A DNA stretch of 64,000 bases from Neisseria sp. 83E34 (GTDB taxonomy: Bacteria > Pseudomonadota > Gammaproteobacteria > Burkholderiales > Neisseriaceae), in assembly GCF_001308015.1 (NCBI RefSeq), contig NZ_LGYH01000008.1:83964-147963 (forward strand), written 5' to 3'. Made by a program: the position numbers and the translations under genes. The first letter of the stretch is position 1, and each line of letters starts with the position of its first letter. The notes below the pieces were generated by a model. That model searched no databases. It was not told the origin of the DNA and worked only from the letters and a program-made list of their open reading frames with translations. Below, piece after piece: positions 8,747 through 18,038 of this stretch.

Positions 8747-9697
8747 ATGAACTTTTCCAAAGCACTTGCTATCTTAGGCCCAACAGCCAGCGGTAAAACC
8801 AGCCTTGCTTTAAGGCTGGCAGAGCATTTGCCGGTGGAAATCATCAGCCTTGATTCGGCGCTGGTTTATCGGGATATGAATATCGGCACGGCCAAGCCTT
8901 CTGCGGAAGAATTGGCCCAAGTGCCTCATCATTTAATCGATATTATTTCGCCGCTGGAAAGCTACAGCGCGGCAGAGTTTGTGTCAGATTGCCTGCGCTT
9001 GTGTAACGAAATTCACAAGCGGGGAAATCTGCCGCTGATTGTGGGCGGCACCATGATGTATTACCACGCGCTGGTTAATGGCCTGAATGATTTGCCGGAA
9101 GCAGATGATGCGGTGCGCACGCAATTGCAGCAAGATAAACAAAGCCGCGGATTAGCACACCTTTATCAACGCTTGCAGGAAGTTGACCCGGCTACCGCAC
9201 AACGCTTGGAACCTACCGACAGCCAGCGCATCGAACGCGCTTTGGAAGTGTGGATGCTTACCGGCAAGCCCTTAAGCGAACATTTTGCAGAACAAGCTGC
9301 TTATACCGTTCCTCTCGATATACATGCGGTTGCACTGTTTCCTGAAAACAGAAAGCGGCTGCATGAAAATATTGCTTTGCGCTTTCACATGATGCTGAAA
9401 CAAGGCTTCACAGATGAAGTGAAAGCGCTGCAAGCGGCCTACCCTAGCCTAACAGCAGATATGCCTTCCATGCGCTGCGTGGGTTACAGACAGGCATGGG
9501 ATTATCTAGCAGGGGAAACCGATTACGAAACATTTGTTGAAAAAGGCATAGTTGCTACCCGCCAACTTGCAAAACGCCAAATAACCTGGTTGCGCAAATT
9601 GCCAACCGACACGCTTATCGATCCCTGTCAGTCTGACGATGCGTTAAATATTATGTTGCAAACCGCACAATCACATTTTTCATCTTTTATTAAATGA
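8747..9697 (+). CDS. miaA: tRNA dimethylallyltransferase MiaA
   Basis: MiaA adds a dimethylallyl group to N6 of A37 in tRNAs that read UNN codons. The 316-residue product has the P-loop GPTASGKTS (residues 11-19), the substrate-binding [18 protein letters not shown], the VGGTMMYY motif, and the swinging-domain motif [18 protein letters not shown]. The C-terminus carries the KRQITWLRK signature. It overlaps the next gene by four bases (ATGA), so the two are translationally coupled. Confidence 0.97.
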   Translation: MNFSKALAILGPTASGKTSLALRLAEHLPVEIISLDSALVYRDMNIGTAKPSAEELAQVPHHLIDIISPLESYSAAEFVSDCLRLCNEIHKRGNLPLIVGGTMMYYHALVNGLNDLPEADDAVRTQLQQDKQSRGLAHLYQRLQEVDPATAQRLEPTDSQRIERALEVWMLTGKPLSEHFAEQAAYTVPLDIHAVALFPENRKRLHENIALRFHMMLKQGFTDEVKALQAAYPSLTADMPSMRCVGYRQAWDYLAGETDYETFVEKGIVATRQLAKRQITWLRKLPTDTLIDPCQSDDALNIMLQTAQSHFSSFIK

Positions 9698-10215
9698 GCA
9701 AGACCATGCCCCATTCATCCACCGTTTCCCTCAAACGCCGCCTTGCCTCCCTGCTCTACGAAGGCTTATTGGCCGCCGCTATCACCGTGGCGCTTGGGCT
9801 GCCTGCCGGGCTAGCGTCTATGTTACTCAACCCGATTTCGCCGCTGCTTTCCCAAATTGCTGTTAGCCTGATTATGCTGGTGGGTTGGTGGTTTTATTTC
9901 AAACTCAACTGGCTTAAACAAGGCCAAACCTTGCCTATGCGTACTTGGCATATCGGCCTTGCCGACCAGTCAGGCAATCAGCCGCACACCTCGCGCTTGC
10001 GCCTGCGCTTTATGTGGGCTTGTGTGTTTATCGTATTCATTCCGCTGCTTGCCTATTCTGCACTGCATGGTTGGGGGATTCCACCCAAACCCGCATTCGG
10101 TGCCGCCCTTTTCTGGTGGATATTGCCTTGGGGTTTTGCATTATTTAATGCAGACCGCCAGTTTTTATACGACTTCCTTGCCGGTACCCGTTTGGTAGAT
10201 TTGCGTAAAAAATAA
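9694..10215 (+). CDS. RDD family membrane protein
   Basis: A 173-residue inner-membrane protein with three to four hydrophobic segments, an Arg at the start of the first ([17 protein letters not shown]) and a late Asp-containing segment. This matches the loosely defined RDD family, for which no single function is known (some members affect ion homeostasis). It begins inside the miaA stop codon. A DUS hairpin follows. Confidence 0.75.
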   Translation: MSKTMPHSSTVSLKRRLASLLYEGLLAAAITVALGLPAGLASMLLNPISPLLSQIAVSLIMLVGWWFYFKLNWLKQGQTLPMRTWHIGLADQSGNQPHTSRLRLRFMWACVFIVFIPLLAYSALHGWGIPPKPAFGAALFWWILPWGFALFNADRQFLYDFLAGTRLVDLRKK

Positions 10216-10243
10216 TATTCAGGTTAATTTGGGAAGTTAATGG

Positions 10244-10275
10244 TGCCTGTCTGAAAAAGTGGTTTCAGACAGGCA
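10244..10275. terminator. Inverted DUS pair after the RDD gene
   Basis: DUS at 10244-10255 and its inverse at 10264-10275 form a stem of 12-13 bp with a short loop, 28 bases after the stop codon. Confidence 0.65.
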
Positions 10276-10283
10276 TTGCTAAA

Positions 10284-10444
10284 CTATAGTTAATCCATTT
10301 AACTTTTGTTACAGCGTTGCTGCGCCTTAGCTCAAAGTGAACAATTTTGTAAGCATTTGAAGCAGCAACAAAATCAGTTCCGTCCCACATTTGTACTGTC
10401 TTAGGCTTGCTGCCTTGTATCAAAAATGTGTTGATTGACTATAG
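10284..10444. mobile_element. MITE-like Neisseria intergenic repeat
   Basis: A 161-base non-coding element is bounded by imperfect terminal inverted repeats: CTATAGTTAATC at the left and GATTGACTATAG at the right (11 of 12 pair). The internal sequence (GCGTTGCTGCGCCTTAGCTC, then a near-palindrome around TTTTGTAAGCATTTGAAGCA) resembles a repeat I know from N. meningitidis and N. gonorrhoeae that begins TATAGTGGATTAA and contains CGCCTTAGCTCAAAG. It has no reading frame, so any movement would need a transposase supplied from elsewhere. Confidence 0.65.
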
Positions 10445-10449
10445 CAAAA

Positions 10450-10477
10450 AGGCTGCCTGAACAGTTTCAGACAGCCT
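10450..10477. terminator. Hairpin downstream of lpdA made from a different DUS dialect
   Basis: AGGCTGCCTGAA (10450-10461), the dialect described for Simonsiella, faces TTCAGACAGCCT (10466-10477). The stem is 12 bp with one G-T-type mismatch. It sits 20 bases after the leftward lpdA stop and probably ends the lpdA transcript. Confidence 0.65.
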
Positions 10478-10497
10478 TTCTAAACAAGCCAGCAGGC

Positions 10498-12285
10498 TTA
10501 TTTTTTCTTTTTCTGAGGCGGCAAATCGGTGCAAACACCCAATGCCACTTCAGCAGCCATACCAATGCTTTCACCTAGAGTCGGGTGTGGATGAATGGTT
10601 TTGCCGATGTCTGCCGCATCACAACCCATCTCAATCGCCAAGCAAATTTCGCCGATCATGTCGCCGCCGTTCGGGCCGACGATGCTGCCGCCGATAATCT
10701 TGCCGCTGTCTGCATCAAAAATCAGCTTGGTGAAGCCTTGATCGCAACCGTTGGCAATGGCGCGGCCTGATGCAGCCCACGGGAACACGGCTTTGGTGAT
10801 TTTCAGGCCGTCTTCTTTGGCGGAAGTTTCGGTTACGCCTACCCATGCCACTTCGGGCGACGTGTAGGCCACGCCCGGAATCACACGGACATCGAAATAA
10901 GCTTTGTGCCCCGCGCAATTCTCAGCCGCCACATGACCTTCGTGTACGGCTTTATGCGCCAACATCGGTTGGCCAACCACATCGCCGATGGCATAGATGT
11001 TCGGCACATTGGTGCGCATTTGTTTGTCAACTTCGATAAAGCCTCGGTCGGTCACAATTACGCCGGCTTTCTCGGCATCAATCAATTTACCGTTCGGCGC
11101 ACGGCCCGCGGCAACTAGCACCAAATCGTAGCGCTGCGGCTCTTTAGGTGCGTTTTCACCTTCAAAGCTCACATAAATGCCGTCTTCTTTTGCATCCACT
11201 GCTACGGTTTTGGTGTTGATCATGATGTTGTCGAAGCGATATTCGTTTAGTTTTTGCCAAACTTTTACCAAATCACGGTCAGCACCCTGCATCAGGCCGT
11301 CCATCATTTCCACCACATCCAAGCGGGCGCCTAAAGTGCTGTATACCGTACCCATTTCCAAGCCGATAATGCCGCCGCCGATAATCAGCATTTTTTGCGG
11401 GATTTCTTTCAGCGCCAAAGCACCGGTGGAATCGACAATGCGTGGGTCTTGCGGAATAAACGGCAGGTTCACGACACGGCTGCCGACTGCGATAATACAG
11501 TTTTTAAATGCTACTACTTTTTTGCTGCCGGTTTGTGTGGCTTGTTCGTATTCCCGGCTTTCGGTTAATGCAACTTCAATGTGATTCGCATCTAAAAATT
11601 TACCAAAACCCTGAATGATGTCGACTTTTCGGGCCTTCGCCATACCTGCCAAGCCGCCGGTTAATTTGCCGATGACTTTGTCTTTGTATGCGCGCAGCAT
11701 GTCGATATCTACTTCCGGTTCGGGATAAGAAATACCGTTGGCTTTCAGGTGGTGCACTTCATCCATTACCGCTGCATTGTGCAACAAGGCTTTAGACGGA
11801 ATACAACCCACATTCAAACATACGCCGCCCAAGGTGCTGTATTGTTCGATAATGGCAACTTTCAAGCCTTCGTCGGCCGCAGCAAAAGCAGCCGAATAGC
11901 CGCCCGGGCCGCCGCCTAATACTACGACATCGTATTCCGCATCAGAAGCACCGCTGAATTGCGCTGCTTGCGGTGCCGGTGCGGCTGCTTTTGGTGCTTC
12001 TTGTGCCGTTTCCGGCTTGCTTTCAGTTTTTGGGGCTTCAGCCAAAGCTGCTGCTTCGATAACGGCAATCACGCCGCCTTCGGAAATTTTGTCTCCCACT
12101 TTTACTTTCACTTCTTTTACCACGCCGGCAGATTCGGCCGGTACATCCATGGTGGCTTTGTCGGTTTCCAAAGTAATCAGCGTGTCTTCCAAGGCAATCG
12201 TGTCACCCGCTTTGATTTCTACGGCGATAATGTCTACATTTTCATGCCCGCCGATATCGGGCACTTTGAGTTCGATTAAGCTCAT
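10498..12285 (-). CDS. lpdA: Dihydrolipoamide dehydrogenase (E3) with N-terminal lipoyl domain
   Basis: E3 reoxidises the dihydrolipoyl groups of pyruvate dehydrogenase and passes electrons to NAD+. The 595-residue protein has an N-terminal lipoyl domain (residues 1-80; lipoyl-Lys43 in ETDKATMDVP), an Ala/Pro-rich linker, and then the flavoprotein. The latter shows FAD motif VVLGGGPGGYSAAFAA, redox disulfide GGVCLNVGCIPSK, NAD motif IIGGGIIGLEMG and the dimer-interface base HPHPTLGE. This hybrid layout is that of the meningococcal p64k antigen. The C-terminus is a KKKK tail. It lies last in the aceE-aceF-lpdA group. Confidence 0.97.
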   Translation of the reverse strand: MSLIELKVPDIGGHENVDIIAVEIKAGDTIALEDTLITLETDKATMDVPAESAGVVKEVKVKVGDKISEGGVIAVIEAAALAEAPKTESKPETAQEAPKAAAPAPQAAQFSGASDAEYDVVVLGGGPGGYSAAFAAADEGLKVAIIEQYSTLGGVCLNVGCIPSKALLHNAAVMDEVHHLKANGISYPEPEVDIDMLRAYKDKVIGKLTGGLAGMAKARKVDIIQGFGKFLDANHIEVALTESREYEQATQTGSKKVVAFKNCIIAVGSRVVNLPFIPQDPRIVDSTGALALKEIPQKMLIIGGGIIGLEMGTVYSTLGARLDVVEMMDGLMQGADRDLVKVWQKLNEYRFDNIMINTKTVAVDAKEDGIYVSFEGENAPKEPQRYDLVLVAAGRAPNGKLIDAEKAGVIVTDRGFIEVDKQMRTNVPNIYAIGDVVGQPMLAHKAVHEGHVAAENCAGHKAYFDVRVIPGVAYTSPEVAWVGVTETSAKEDGLKITKAVFPWAASGRAIANGCDQGFTKLIFDADSGKIIGGSIVGPNGGDMIGEICLAIEMGCDAADIGKTIHPHPTLGESIGMAAEVALGVCTDLPPQKKKK

Positions 12286-12341
12286 TCTTATAAACCTTTC
12301 TGGAAAGCAACCGGCATTCTACCGGTTCCTTCGGTAATTTT

Positions 12342-12374
12342 TTCAGACAGGCATTGTTTGAATGCCTGTCTGAA
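12342..12374. terminator. Inverted DUS pair between aceF and lpdA
   Basis: Inverse DUS at 12342-12353 and forward DUS at 12363-12374 give a 14-bp stem with a 5-base loop, five bases beyond the aceF stop on the minus strand. It may lower, rather than abolish, read-through into lpdA. Confidence 0.6.
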
Positions 12375-12379
12375 CAGCG

Positions 12380-14014
12380 TTACAGTGTAATGCGGCGGAA
12401 ATCTTTTAACAGACTTGCCAAGAACACGGTAAAGCGCATACCGGCCGCGCCATCAATCACGCGGTGGTCGAATGACAAGCTCAACGGACACATCAGGCGG
12501 GGTTCAAAGCCGGAACCGTTCCACACCGGTTTCATTTGCGATTTGCACACACCCAAAATAGCCACTTCAGGCGCATTCACAATCGGAGTGAAACCGGTAC
12601 CGCCGATACCGCCCAAGCTGGAAATGGTAAAGGTTGCACCTTGCATTTCGTTGGGTTTGAGCTTGCCTTCGCGGGCTTTTTTGCTCAGCTCGGTTAGGTC
12701 TTGAGAAATTTCTTTCAAACCTTTCTTATCGGCATCTTTAATTACCGGTACAACCAAGCCGTTAGGCGTGTCGGCTGCGAAGCCGATATTGTAGTATTTT
12801 TTCAATACCAGATTGTCGCCGTCTAAGGAAGCGTTGAATTCCGGGAAAGCTTTCAAAGCGGTTACGGAAGCTTTGATGATAAACGCCAACGGTGACAGTT
12901 TCACACCTTCGCGTTCCCATTCTTTATTCAGCTGTTTGCGGAATTCTTCCAGATCGGTCATATCTGCTTCGTCATTTACGGTAACGTGCGGAATCATCAC
13001 CCAGTTACGCGACAGGTTTTGACCGGAAATTTTCTTGATACGCGAAAGCTCTTTCACTTCGATTTCGCCGAATTTGCTGAAATCAACTTTCGGCCATGGC
13101 AACAAGTCCAAACCGCCGCCCAGAGAAGGCGCTGCCGGAGCAGCCTTGCCCGCACCGCCTTGCATGGCAGCTTTAACGAAGGCTTTAATGTCATCACCAA
13201 CAATACGGCCTTTCAAGCCGGTGCCTTTTACCAAGCCTAAATCCACGCCTAATTCGCGTGCCAGTTTACGGGCAGACGGGCCTGCGTGCGCTTTGGCAAA
13301 AGCAGCTTCGTTAACAGGGGTGTTGCCAAATGCGGCAACCGGTGAAGAAGCGGTTTGCGGCGCAGGTGAGGCAGCAGCCGGTGCGGCGGCAGGAGCCGGT
13401 TCGGCTTTTTTCTCTTCGGTTTTCTGTTCAACAGGGGCAGCGGCAGGAGCAGCACTTCCGGCAGCTTCAACGTCAACAATAATGGTGCCTTGGGAAACTT
13501 TGTCGCCTACTTTGATGTGAACAGCTTTAACCACACCGGCCGCGGTTGACGGCACATCCATCGTTGCTTTGTCGGTTTCCAAAGTAATCAGCGTGTCATC
13601 CACAGAGATGGTATCGCCGGCTTTCACTTCCACCGCAATCACATCAACATTGTCATGTCCGCCGATATCAGGCACTTCTACCTTAACCACACTGCCGCCG
13701 GCTGATGCAACAGGCGCAGCTTGTTGGGCTGGTGCAGGTGCAGCCTCTTTAGCGGGTGCGGATTCGGTGGCGCCGGTGGCTTCAACCAACACAATCACGC
13801 TGCCTTCCGATACTTTATCGCCCACTTTTACTTTCACTTCTTTCACCACGCCTGCGGTGTCGGCAGGCACATCCATGGTGGCTTTATCGGTTTCTAAAGT
13901 AATCAGGGCATCATCTACGGCAATGGTATCGCCGGCTTTTACTTCTACCGCAATGACATCCACATTCTCGTGGCCGCCAATGTCGGGTACTTTGATTTCT
14001 ACGATTTGACTCAT
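12380..14014 (-). CDS. aceF: Pyruvate dehydrogenase E2, dihydrolipoamide acetyltransferase
   Basis: E2 forms the core of the pyruvate dehydrogenase complex and transfers acetyl groups from lipoate to CoA. The 544-residue product has two lipoyl domains (first lipoyl-Lys44; the second repeats ETDKATMDVP about 115 residues on), Ala/Pro-rich linkers, and the peripheral-subunit-binding domain (AGPSARKLARELGVDL). The catalytic domain ends in SLSFDHRVIDGAAGMRF, whose His and Asp form the active site. Having two lipoyl domains, rather than E. coli's three, is usual here. Confidence 0.97.
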   Translation of the reverse strand: MSQIVEIKVPDIGGHENVDVIAVEVKAGDTIAVDDALITLETDKATMDVPADTAGVVKEVKVKVGDKVSEGSVIVLVEATGATESAPAKEAAPAPAQQAAPVASAGGSVVKVEVPDIGGHDNVDVIAVEVKAGDTISVDDTLITLETDKATMDVPSTAAGVVKAVHIKVGDKVSQGTIIVDVEAAGSAAPAAAPVEQKTEEKKAEPAPAAAPAAASPAPQTASSPVAAFGNTPVNEAAFAKAHAGPSARKLARELGVDLGLVKGTGLKGRIVGDDIKAFVKAAMQGGAGKAAPAAPSLGGGLDLLPWPKVDFSKFGEIEVKELSRIKKISGQNLSRNWVMIPHVTVNDEADMTDLEEFRKQLNKEWEREGVKLSPLAFIIKASVTALKAFPEFNASLDGDNLVLKKYYNIGFAADTPNGLVVPVIKDADKKGLKEISQDLTELSKKAREGKLKPNEMQGATFTISSLGGIGGTGFTPIVNAPEVAILGVCKSQMKPVWNGSGFEPRLMCPLSLSFDHRVIDGAAGMRFTVFLASLLKDFRRITL

Positions 14015-14091
14015 CGTGCTTATCCTTTAATTTAGTTGTGAAGCAAGGTTCGCAACTTAATTATTTTGTTAGAACCATTCAAAATCCTTTT

Positions 14092-14123
14092 TTCAGACAG
14101 GCCTATAATAATGCCTGTCTGAA
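14092..14123. terminator. Inverted DUS pair between aceE and aceF
   Basis: An imperfect inverse arm (14092-14103) and DUS at 14112-14123 flank TATAATA. It lies 10 bases beyond the aceE stop. The loop contains TATAAT on the plus strand, which has no downstream plus-strand gene to serve. Confidence 0.55.
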
Positions 14124-14132
14124 AACCACTGT

Positions 14133-16805
14133 TTAACGCTCCCAGCTGGGCACAGTGTCGGTTTTGATGCCGTATTTCTCAATAGCCTGCTGTACAACCA
14201 CTTTTTCAATTTTGCCTTGGTCGGCCAAAGCATTTAAGGCAGTAACAACGATGTTGTAGCTATCTACCTCGAAGAAGCGGCGCAGGTTGGCGCGTGAGTC
14301 GCTGCGGCCGAAACCGTCGGTGCCCAAAACATGGAAATCGTTTGGAATGTAGGCACGGATGCGCTCGGCAAAGCCGCGGATATAGTCGGTAGCGGCAACA
14401 ACCGGGCCTTCATGGCCTTGCAGCTGCTGGGTAACAAACGGCAGTTTTTGTTCTTGCAAAGGATGCAGACGGTTATGACGTTCAACTTTCATAGCGTCGC
14501 GGTGCAGCAAGTTGAATGACGGGCAAGACCAAACATCGGCTTCTACACCAAAGTCTTTTTTCAGCAGTTCAGCTGCTTTAATTACTTCGGTCAGAATCGT
14601 GCCGGAACCCATCAGTTGGACTTTCTTATCGCTTTCTCCGCCGGCTTTGAACAGATACATACCTTTCAGGATTTCTTCTTCAATACCTTCGCGTTGCGGC
14701 ATGGCGGGATGTACGTAGTTTTCGTTCATCACGGTCAGATAGTAGAACACATCTTCCTGATTCACATACATGCGGCGCAAACCGTCTTGAACGATTACGG
14801 CCAGCTCGTATTGGAAGGTCGGATCATAGCTCATACAGTTCGGAATCAGGTCGGCTTGAACTTGGCTGTGGCCGTCTTCGTGTTGCAGGCCTTCGCCGTT
14901 CAAAGTCGTACGGCCAGCGGTACCGCCCACCAAGAAGCCGCGCGCACGCATATCGCCTGCTGCCCAAGCCAAATCGCCGATGCGTTGGAAGCCGAACATT
15001 GAGTAATAGATATAGAACGGAATCATGGCGTAGCGGCTGTTTGCATAGCTTGTTGCTGCTGCAATCCAGTCTGCCATTGCACCGGGTTCGTTAATACCTT
15101 CTTGCAGAATCTGACCGTCAACCGATTCTTTGTAGAACATCAGTTGGTCTTTATCTTGCGGCGTATATTGCTGGCCTTTCGGGTTCCAGATACCGTATTG
15201 GCGGAACATGCCTTCCATACCAAAGGTACGGCTTTCATCAGGTACAATCGGTACGATGCGTTTGCCGATTTGCTTGTCTTTCAACAAGGTTGACAGAATA
15301 CGTACGAATGCCATGGTGGTAGAAAACTCACGGTCGCCGCTTGATTCAAGCTGTGCGTCGAATGTTTCCAAAGCAGGAATCGGTAAAGCTTCGTTATTCG
15401 GATTACGTTGTGGCAGATAGCCGCCCAAAGCATTGCGGCGCTCACGCAGGTATTGCATTTCCGGGCTGTCTTCGGGGAAACGGTAGTAAGGCAGGTCGCC
15501 GCTTTCGATTTGCTCGTCGGTTACCGGAATGCCGAAACGGGTACGGAATTGTTTCAGAGAAGCCACGTCCATTTTTTTGGCTTGGTGGGCAATATTTTGG
15601 CCTTCACCTGAAGCACCCATACCGTAGCCTTTAATGGTCTTAGCCAAAATCACGGTCGGACGGCCGTCAGGATTGTTTACGGCTTCGTAGTAAGCTGCGT
15701 AAACTTTGTGCGGGTCGTGACCGCCTCGGTTTAAGGCCCAGATTTCTTCATCCGACATATTGGCTACCATAGCTTTTAATTCGGGCGTATTGAAGAAATG
15801 TTCGCGTACGTAAGCACCGTCTTTGGATTTATAAGTTTGGTAGTCACCGTCCAAACATTCGTTCATGCGCTGTTTCAGAGCGTTGTTGGTGTCGTTGGCC
15901 AACAAGCCGTCCCAACGACCGCCCCAAATCACTTTCAATACGTTCCAACCTGCGCCGCGGAAGTTACCTTCCAGCTCTTGGATGATTTTGCCGTTACCGC
16001 GTACCGGGCCGTCCAAGCGTTGCAAGTTACAGTTGATGACGAAAATCAGGTTGTCCAAACCTTCGCGGGCAGCCAGTGAAATCGCGCCTTGGCTTTCCGG
16101 TTCGTCCATTTCGCCGTCGCCGCAGAATACCCATACTTTGCGGCCTTTGGTTTTGGTTAAGCCGCGCGACTCAAGGTATTTCAGGAAACGTGCCTGATAA
16201 ATCGCCATTAACGGGCCCAAACCCATAGATACGGTTGGGAATTGCCAGAAATCAGGCATCAGATAAGGGTGGGGGTAGGAAGACAGGCCATCTGAGTCTG
16301 CTTCTTGACGGAAATTGTTCAGTTGGTCTTCTGTTAAACGGCCTTCCACAAATGCGCGTGCATAGATACCAGGCGCAGAGTGGCCTTGGATGAATACCAA
16401 ATCGCCTTCTACGCCGTCTTTGCCTTTGGCATGCCAAAAGTGGTTGAAGCCCACGTCGTACAAAGTAGCGGCTGATTGGAAAGAAGCAATATGACCACCC
16501 AGCTCTAAATCTTTTTTACCTGCGCGCAATACCATTGCAGCAGCATTCCAACGGATGATAGAACGGATACGGTGCTCCAATTCGTGATTACCCGGAGATT
16601 TCTGCTCTTTGCCTACCGGAATGGTGTTCAGATAAGCGGTAGTTGCGTCAAACGGCATGTGCACACCGCGGCGGCGGGTGTATTTCACCAGATTTTGCAA
16701 GAGGAAATGTGCGCGTTCGGTACCTTCGTGTTCCAGAACAGAGCTTAATGCGTCTAACCATTCCTGAGTTTCAATAGGATCAACGTCTTGAATTTGGGTG
16801 GACAT
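14133..16805 (-). CDS. aceE: Pyruvate dehydrogenase E1, homodimeric type
   Basis: E1 decarboxylates pyruvate with thiamine diphosphate and acetylates the lipoyl groups of E2. The 890-residue length matches homodimeric AceE. The thiamine-diphosphate motif runs from CGDGEMDEPES to VINCNLQRLDG. The active-site loop LNRGGHDPHKVYAAY and the region HEDGHSQVQADLIPNC are present. The ATG follows AAAGGGAT at good spacing. It heads the aceE-aceF-lpdA block; the 455 bases upstream are non-coding and probably hold the promoter. Confidence 0.97.
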   Translation of the reverse strand: MSTQIQDVDPIETQEWLDALSSVLEHEGTERAHFLLQNLVKYTRRRGVHMPFDATTAYLNTIPVGKEQKSPGNHELEHRIRSIIRWNAAAMVLRAGKKDLELGGHIASFQSAATLYDVGFNHFWHAKGKDGVEGDLVFIQGHSAPGIYARAFVEGRLTEDQLNNFRQEADSDGLSSYPHPYLMPDFWQFPTVSMGLGPLMAIYQARFLKYLESRGLTKTKGRKVWVFCGDGEMDEPESQGAISLAAREGLDNLIFVINCNLQRLDGPVRGNGKIIQELEGNFRGAGWNVLKVIWGGRWDGLLANDTNNALKQRMNECLDGDYQTYKSKDGAYVREHFFNTPELKAMVANMSDEEIWALNRGGHDPHKVYAAYYEAVNNPDGRPTVILAKTIKGYGMGASGEGQNIAHQAKKMDVASLKQFRTRFGIPVTDEQIESGDLPYYRFPEDSPEMQYLRERRNALGGYLPQRNPNNEALPIPALETFDAQLESSGDREFSTTMAFVRILSTLLKDKQIGKRIVPIVPDESRTFGMEGMFRQYGIWNPKGQQYTPQDKDQLMFYKESVDGQILQEGINEPGAMADWIAAATSYANSRYAMIPFYIYYSMFGFQRIGDLAWAAGDMRARGFLVGGTAGRTTLNGEGLQHEDGHSQVQADLIPNCMSYDPTFQYELAVIVQDGLRRMYVNQEDVFYYLTVMNENYVHPAMPQREGIEEEILKGMYLFKAGGESDKKVQLMGSGTILTEVIKAAELLKKDFGVEADVWSCPSFNLLHRDAMKVERHNRLHPLQEQKLPFVTQQLQGHEGPVVAATDYIRGFAERIRAYIPNDFHVLGTDGFGRSDSRANLRRFFEVDSYNIVVTALNALADQGKIEKVVVQQAIEKYGIKTDTVPSWER

Positions 16806-17260
16806 AATGACAATCCCTTTCAGTTGAGTTAATTAAAGAAGCTTGTTAAATTATCGAATCTTAATATTTTCGTTTTCGAAAAAGTAAGAAGAATTTCAAA
16901 ATGTAAAAGCAACCGTTACTTGTATTTTATCTAAATAAAACAATGGTTTCAGACAGGCTTATTGTATAGCAGCTTGCTGGGATATTCCATTGTATTATAT
17001 TTAGATATAAGCGTATTTCTGAATGCTAACAGCAATCATCTTGTATGGCAAACAGCTTAATTTGCCTTAAAACAAATTTTTGGCATTTTAATTCTATTAT
17101 TCTTTCTTTGGTGTTCGTATTGGAACATTTCAAAATGAAAATTTGAAAGATTAAAATCATGCCGAGTCTTAAAATCTTCGAAAACGAATCGAATAAGAAG
17201 CTTGTGCGTGCCGCTTGTAATCTTGCCTGCCAATGTTAAAAAAGTTAAAGGCGAAATGCT
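16806..17260. other. 455-base non-coding region upstream of aceE
   Basis: This AT-rich region contains no convincing gene. It holds a degenerate DUS (TTCAGACAGGCT near 16950), an 11-base direct repeat AAGAAGCTTGT at 16836-16846 and 17195-17205, and a 12-base inverted repeat TTCGTTTTCGAA (16869-16880) / TTCGAAAACGAA (17177-17188). The aceE promoter must lie here, since the Smr gene on the other side ends transcription toward it. Confidence 0.6.
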
Positions 17261-17890
17261 TTACCGGCCGCTTTTTTCATCTTGGCCGCGCCATTGGCGT
17301 TTCAATAAAAACCTGACCGCTCCGTCATTTCCTTTACGCGGTTCTACATAGGCCAGCACGTCGGGGTGCTGCATCAGCCAACGCCTCACTAAGTTTTTAA
17401 GAACGGACTGGTAACCTGAAGAACCTAAGCCGCTGCCGTGAACAATTTCGCCGCACACGCCGCGCTTTTTGGTAAATTCGATAAATTCATTCAGCACTTG
17501 CTGCGCTTCTTCCTGTGTGTAACCGTGTAAGTCGACATCGGCAACAACCGGATAATGGCCGCTTTGCAAGCGCTTGATATCGTTGCTGCCCTGCCCGTTT
17601 TTACTGAATTTATCGGGCACTTCCAACCATTGCCCTTCCCCTACATAAAAGTAGTTTTCTTCTTCAAGTTCGGTTTCGTTGTGTTTGCGCGGCTTGATGG
17701 GCGAATTATCCCGTGGAGGAATATAGCGGTTTTGACCTTTTAAGGGTTTAACGTCGCTCATCATTTTGGCGAAATCCACTTCTTCGGCTGCTTGTTTGCG
17801 GGCTGCTTTTTCTTGCTTGGCTTTGGCTTCGGCTTCTTGTTTGGCTTGTTTGCCCAGCGCTTTCAAGGTGGCTTGGAAATCTTGTTTCAT
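17261..17890 (-). CDS. Smr domain protein
   Basis: A 209-residue protein with a charged, Lys/Ala/Glu-rich helical N-terminus (residues 1-40) and a C-terminal Smr domain. The domain starts VADVDLHGYTQEEA and carries the HGxG loop as VHGSGLGSSGYQSVLK. Stand-alone Smr proteins in proteobacteria (SmrA/SmrB types) are nucleases acting on DNA or, for SmrB, on mRNA at collided ribosomes. The DLHG and HGSG elements are intact, so nuclease activity is plausible; which subtype this is cannot be decided from the sequence. Confidence 0.85.
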   Translation of the reverse strand: MKQDFQATLKALGKQAKQEAEAKAKQEKAARKQAAEEVDFAKMMSDVKPLKGQNRYIPPRDNSPIKPRKHNETELEEENYFYVGEGQWLEVPDKFSKNGQGSNDIKRLQSGHYPVVADVDLHGYTQEEAQQVLNEFIEFTKKRGVCGEIVHGSGLGSSGYQSVLKNLVRRWLMQHPDVLAYVEPRKGNDGAVRFLLKRQWRGQDEKSGR

Positions 17891-18002
17891 AATTTACTCT
17901 GCGTTATTTATTTGTTTTGCTGTGACATGAAATATGTGTTTTATCACTATGCTTTTCAACGCCTTAAAATGTTGCTGTATTCAGAACTATATAGCATAAA
18001 AG

Positions 18003-18032
18003 TTTTCAGACAGGCATAGGCCTGTCTGAAAA
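18003..18032. terminator. Inverted DUS pair after the SDR gene
   Basis: TTTTCAGACAGGC (18003-18015) pairs with GCCTGTCTGAAAA (18020-18032) around a 4-base loop. On the minus strand it follows the SDR gene by a few bases and probably ends the metX-metW-SDR transcript. Confidence 0.7.
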
Positions 18033-18038
18033 TGTTTT

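Noticed and set aside
13035..14009. Open frames opposite aceF
   Set aside because: Low-complexity Ser/Ala/Thr-rich products mirror the repeated lipoyl domains and Ala/Pro linkers of aceF.
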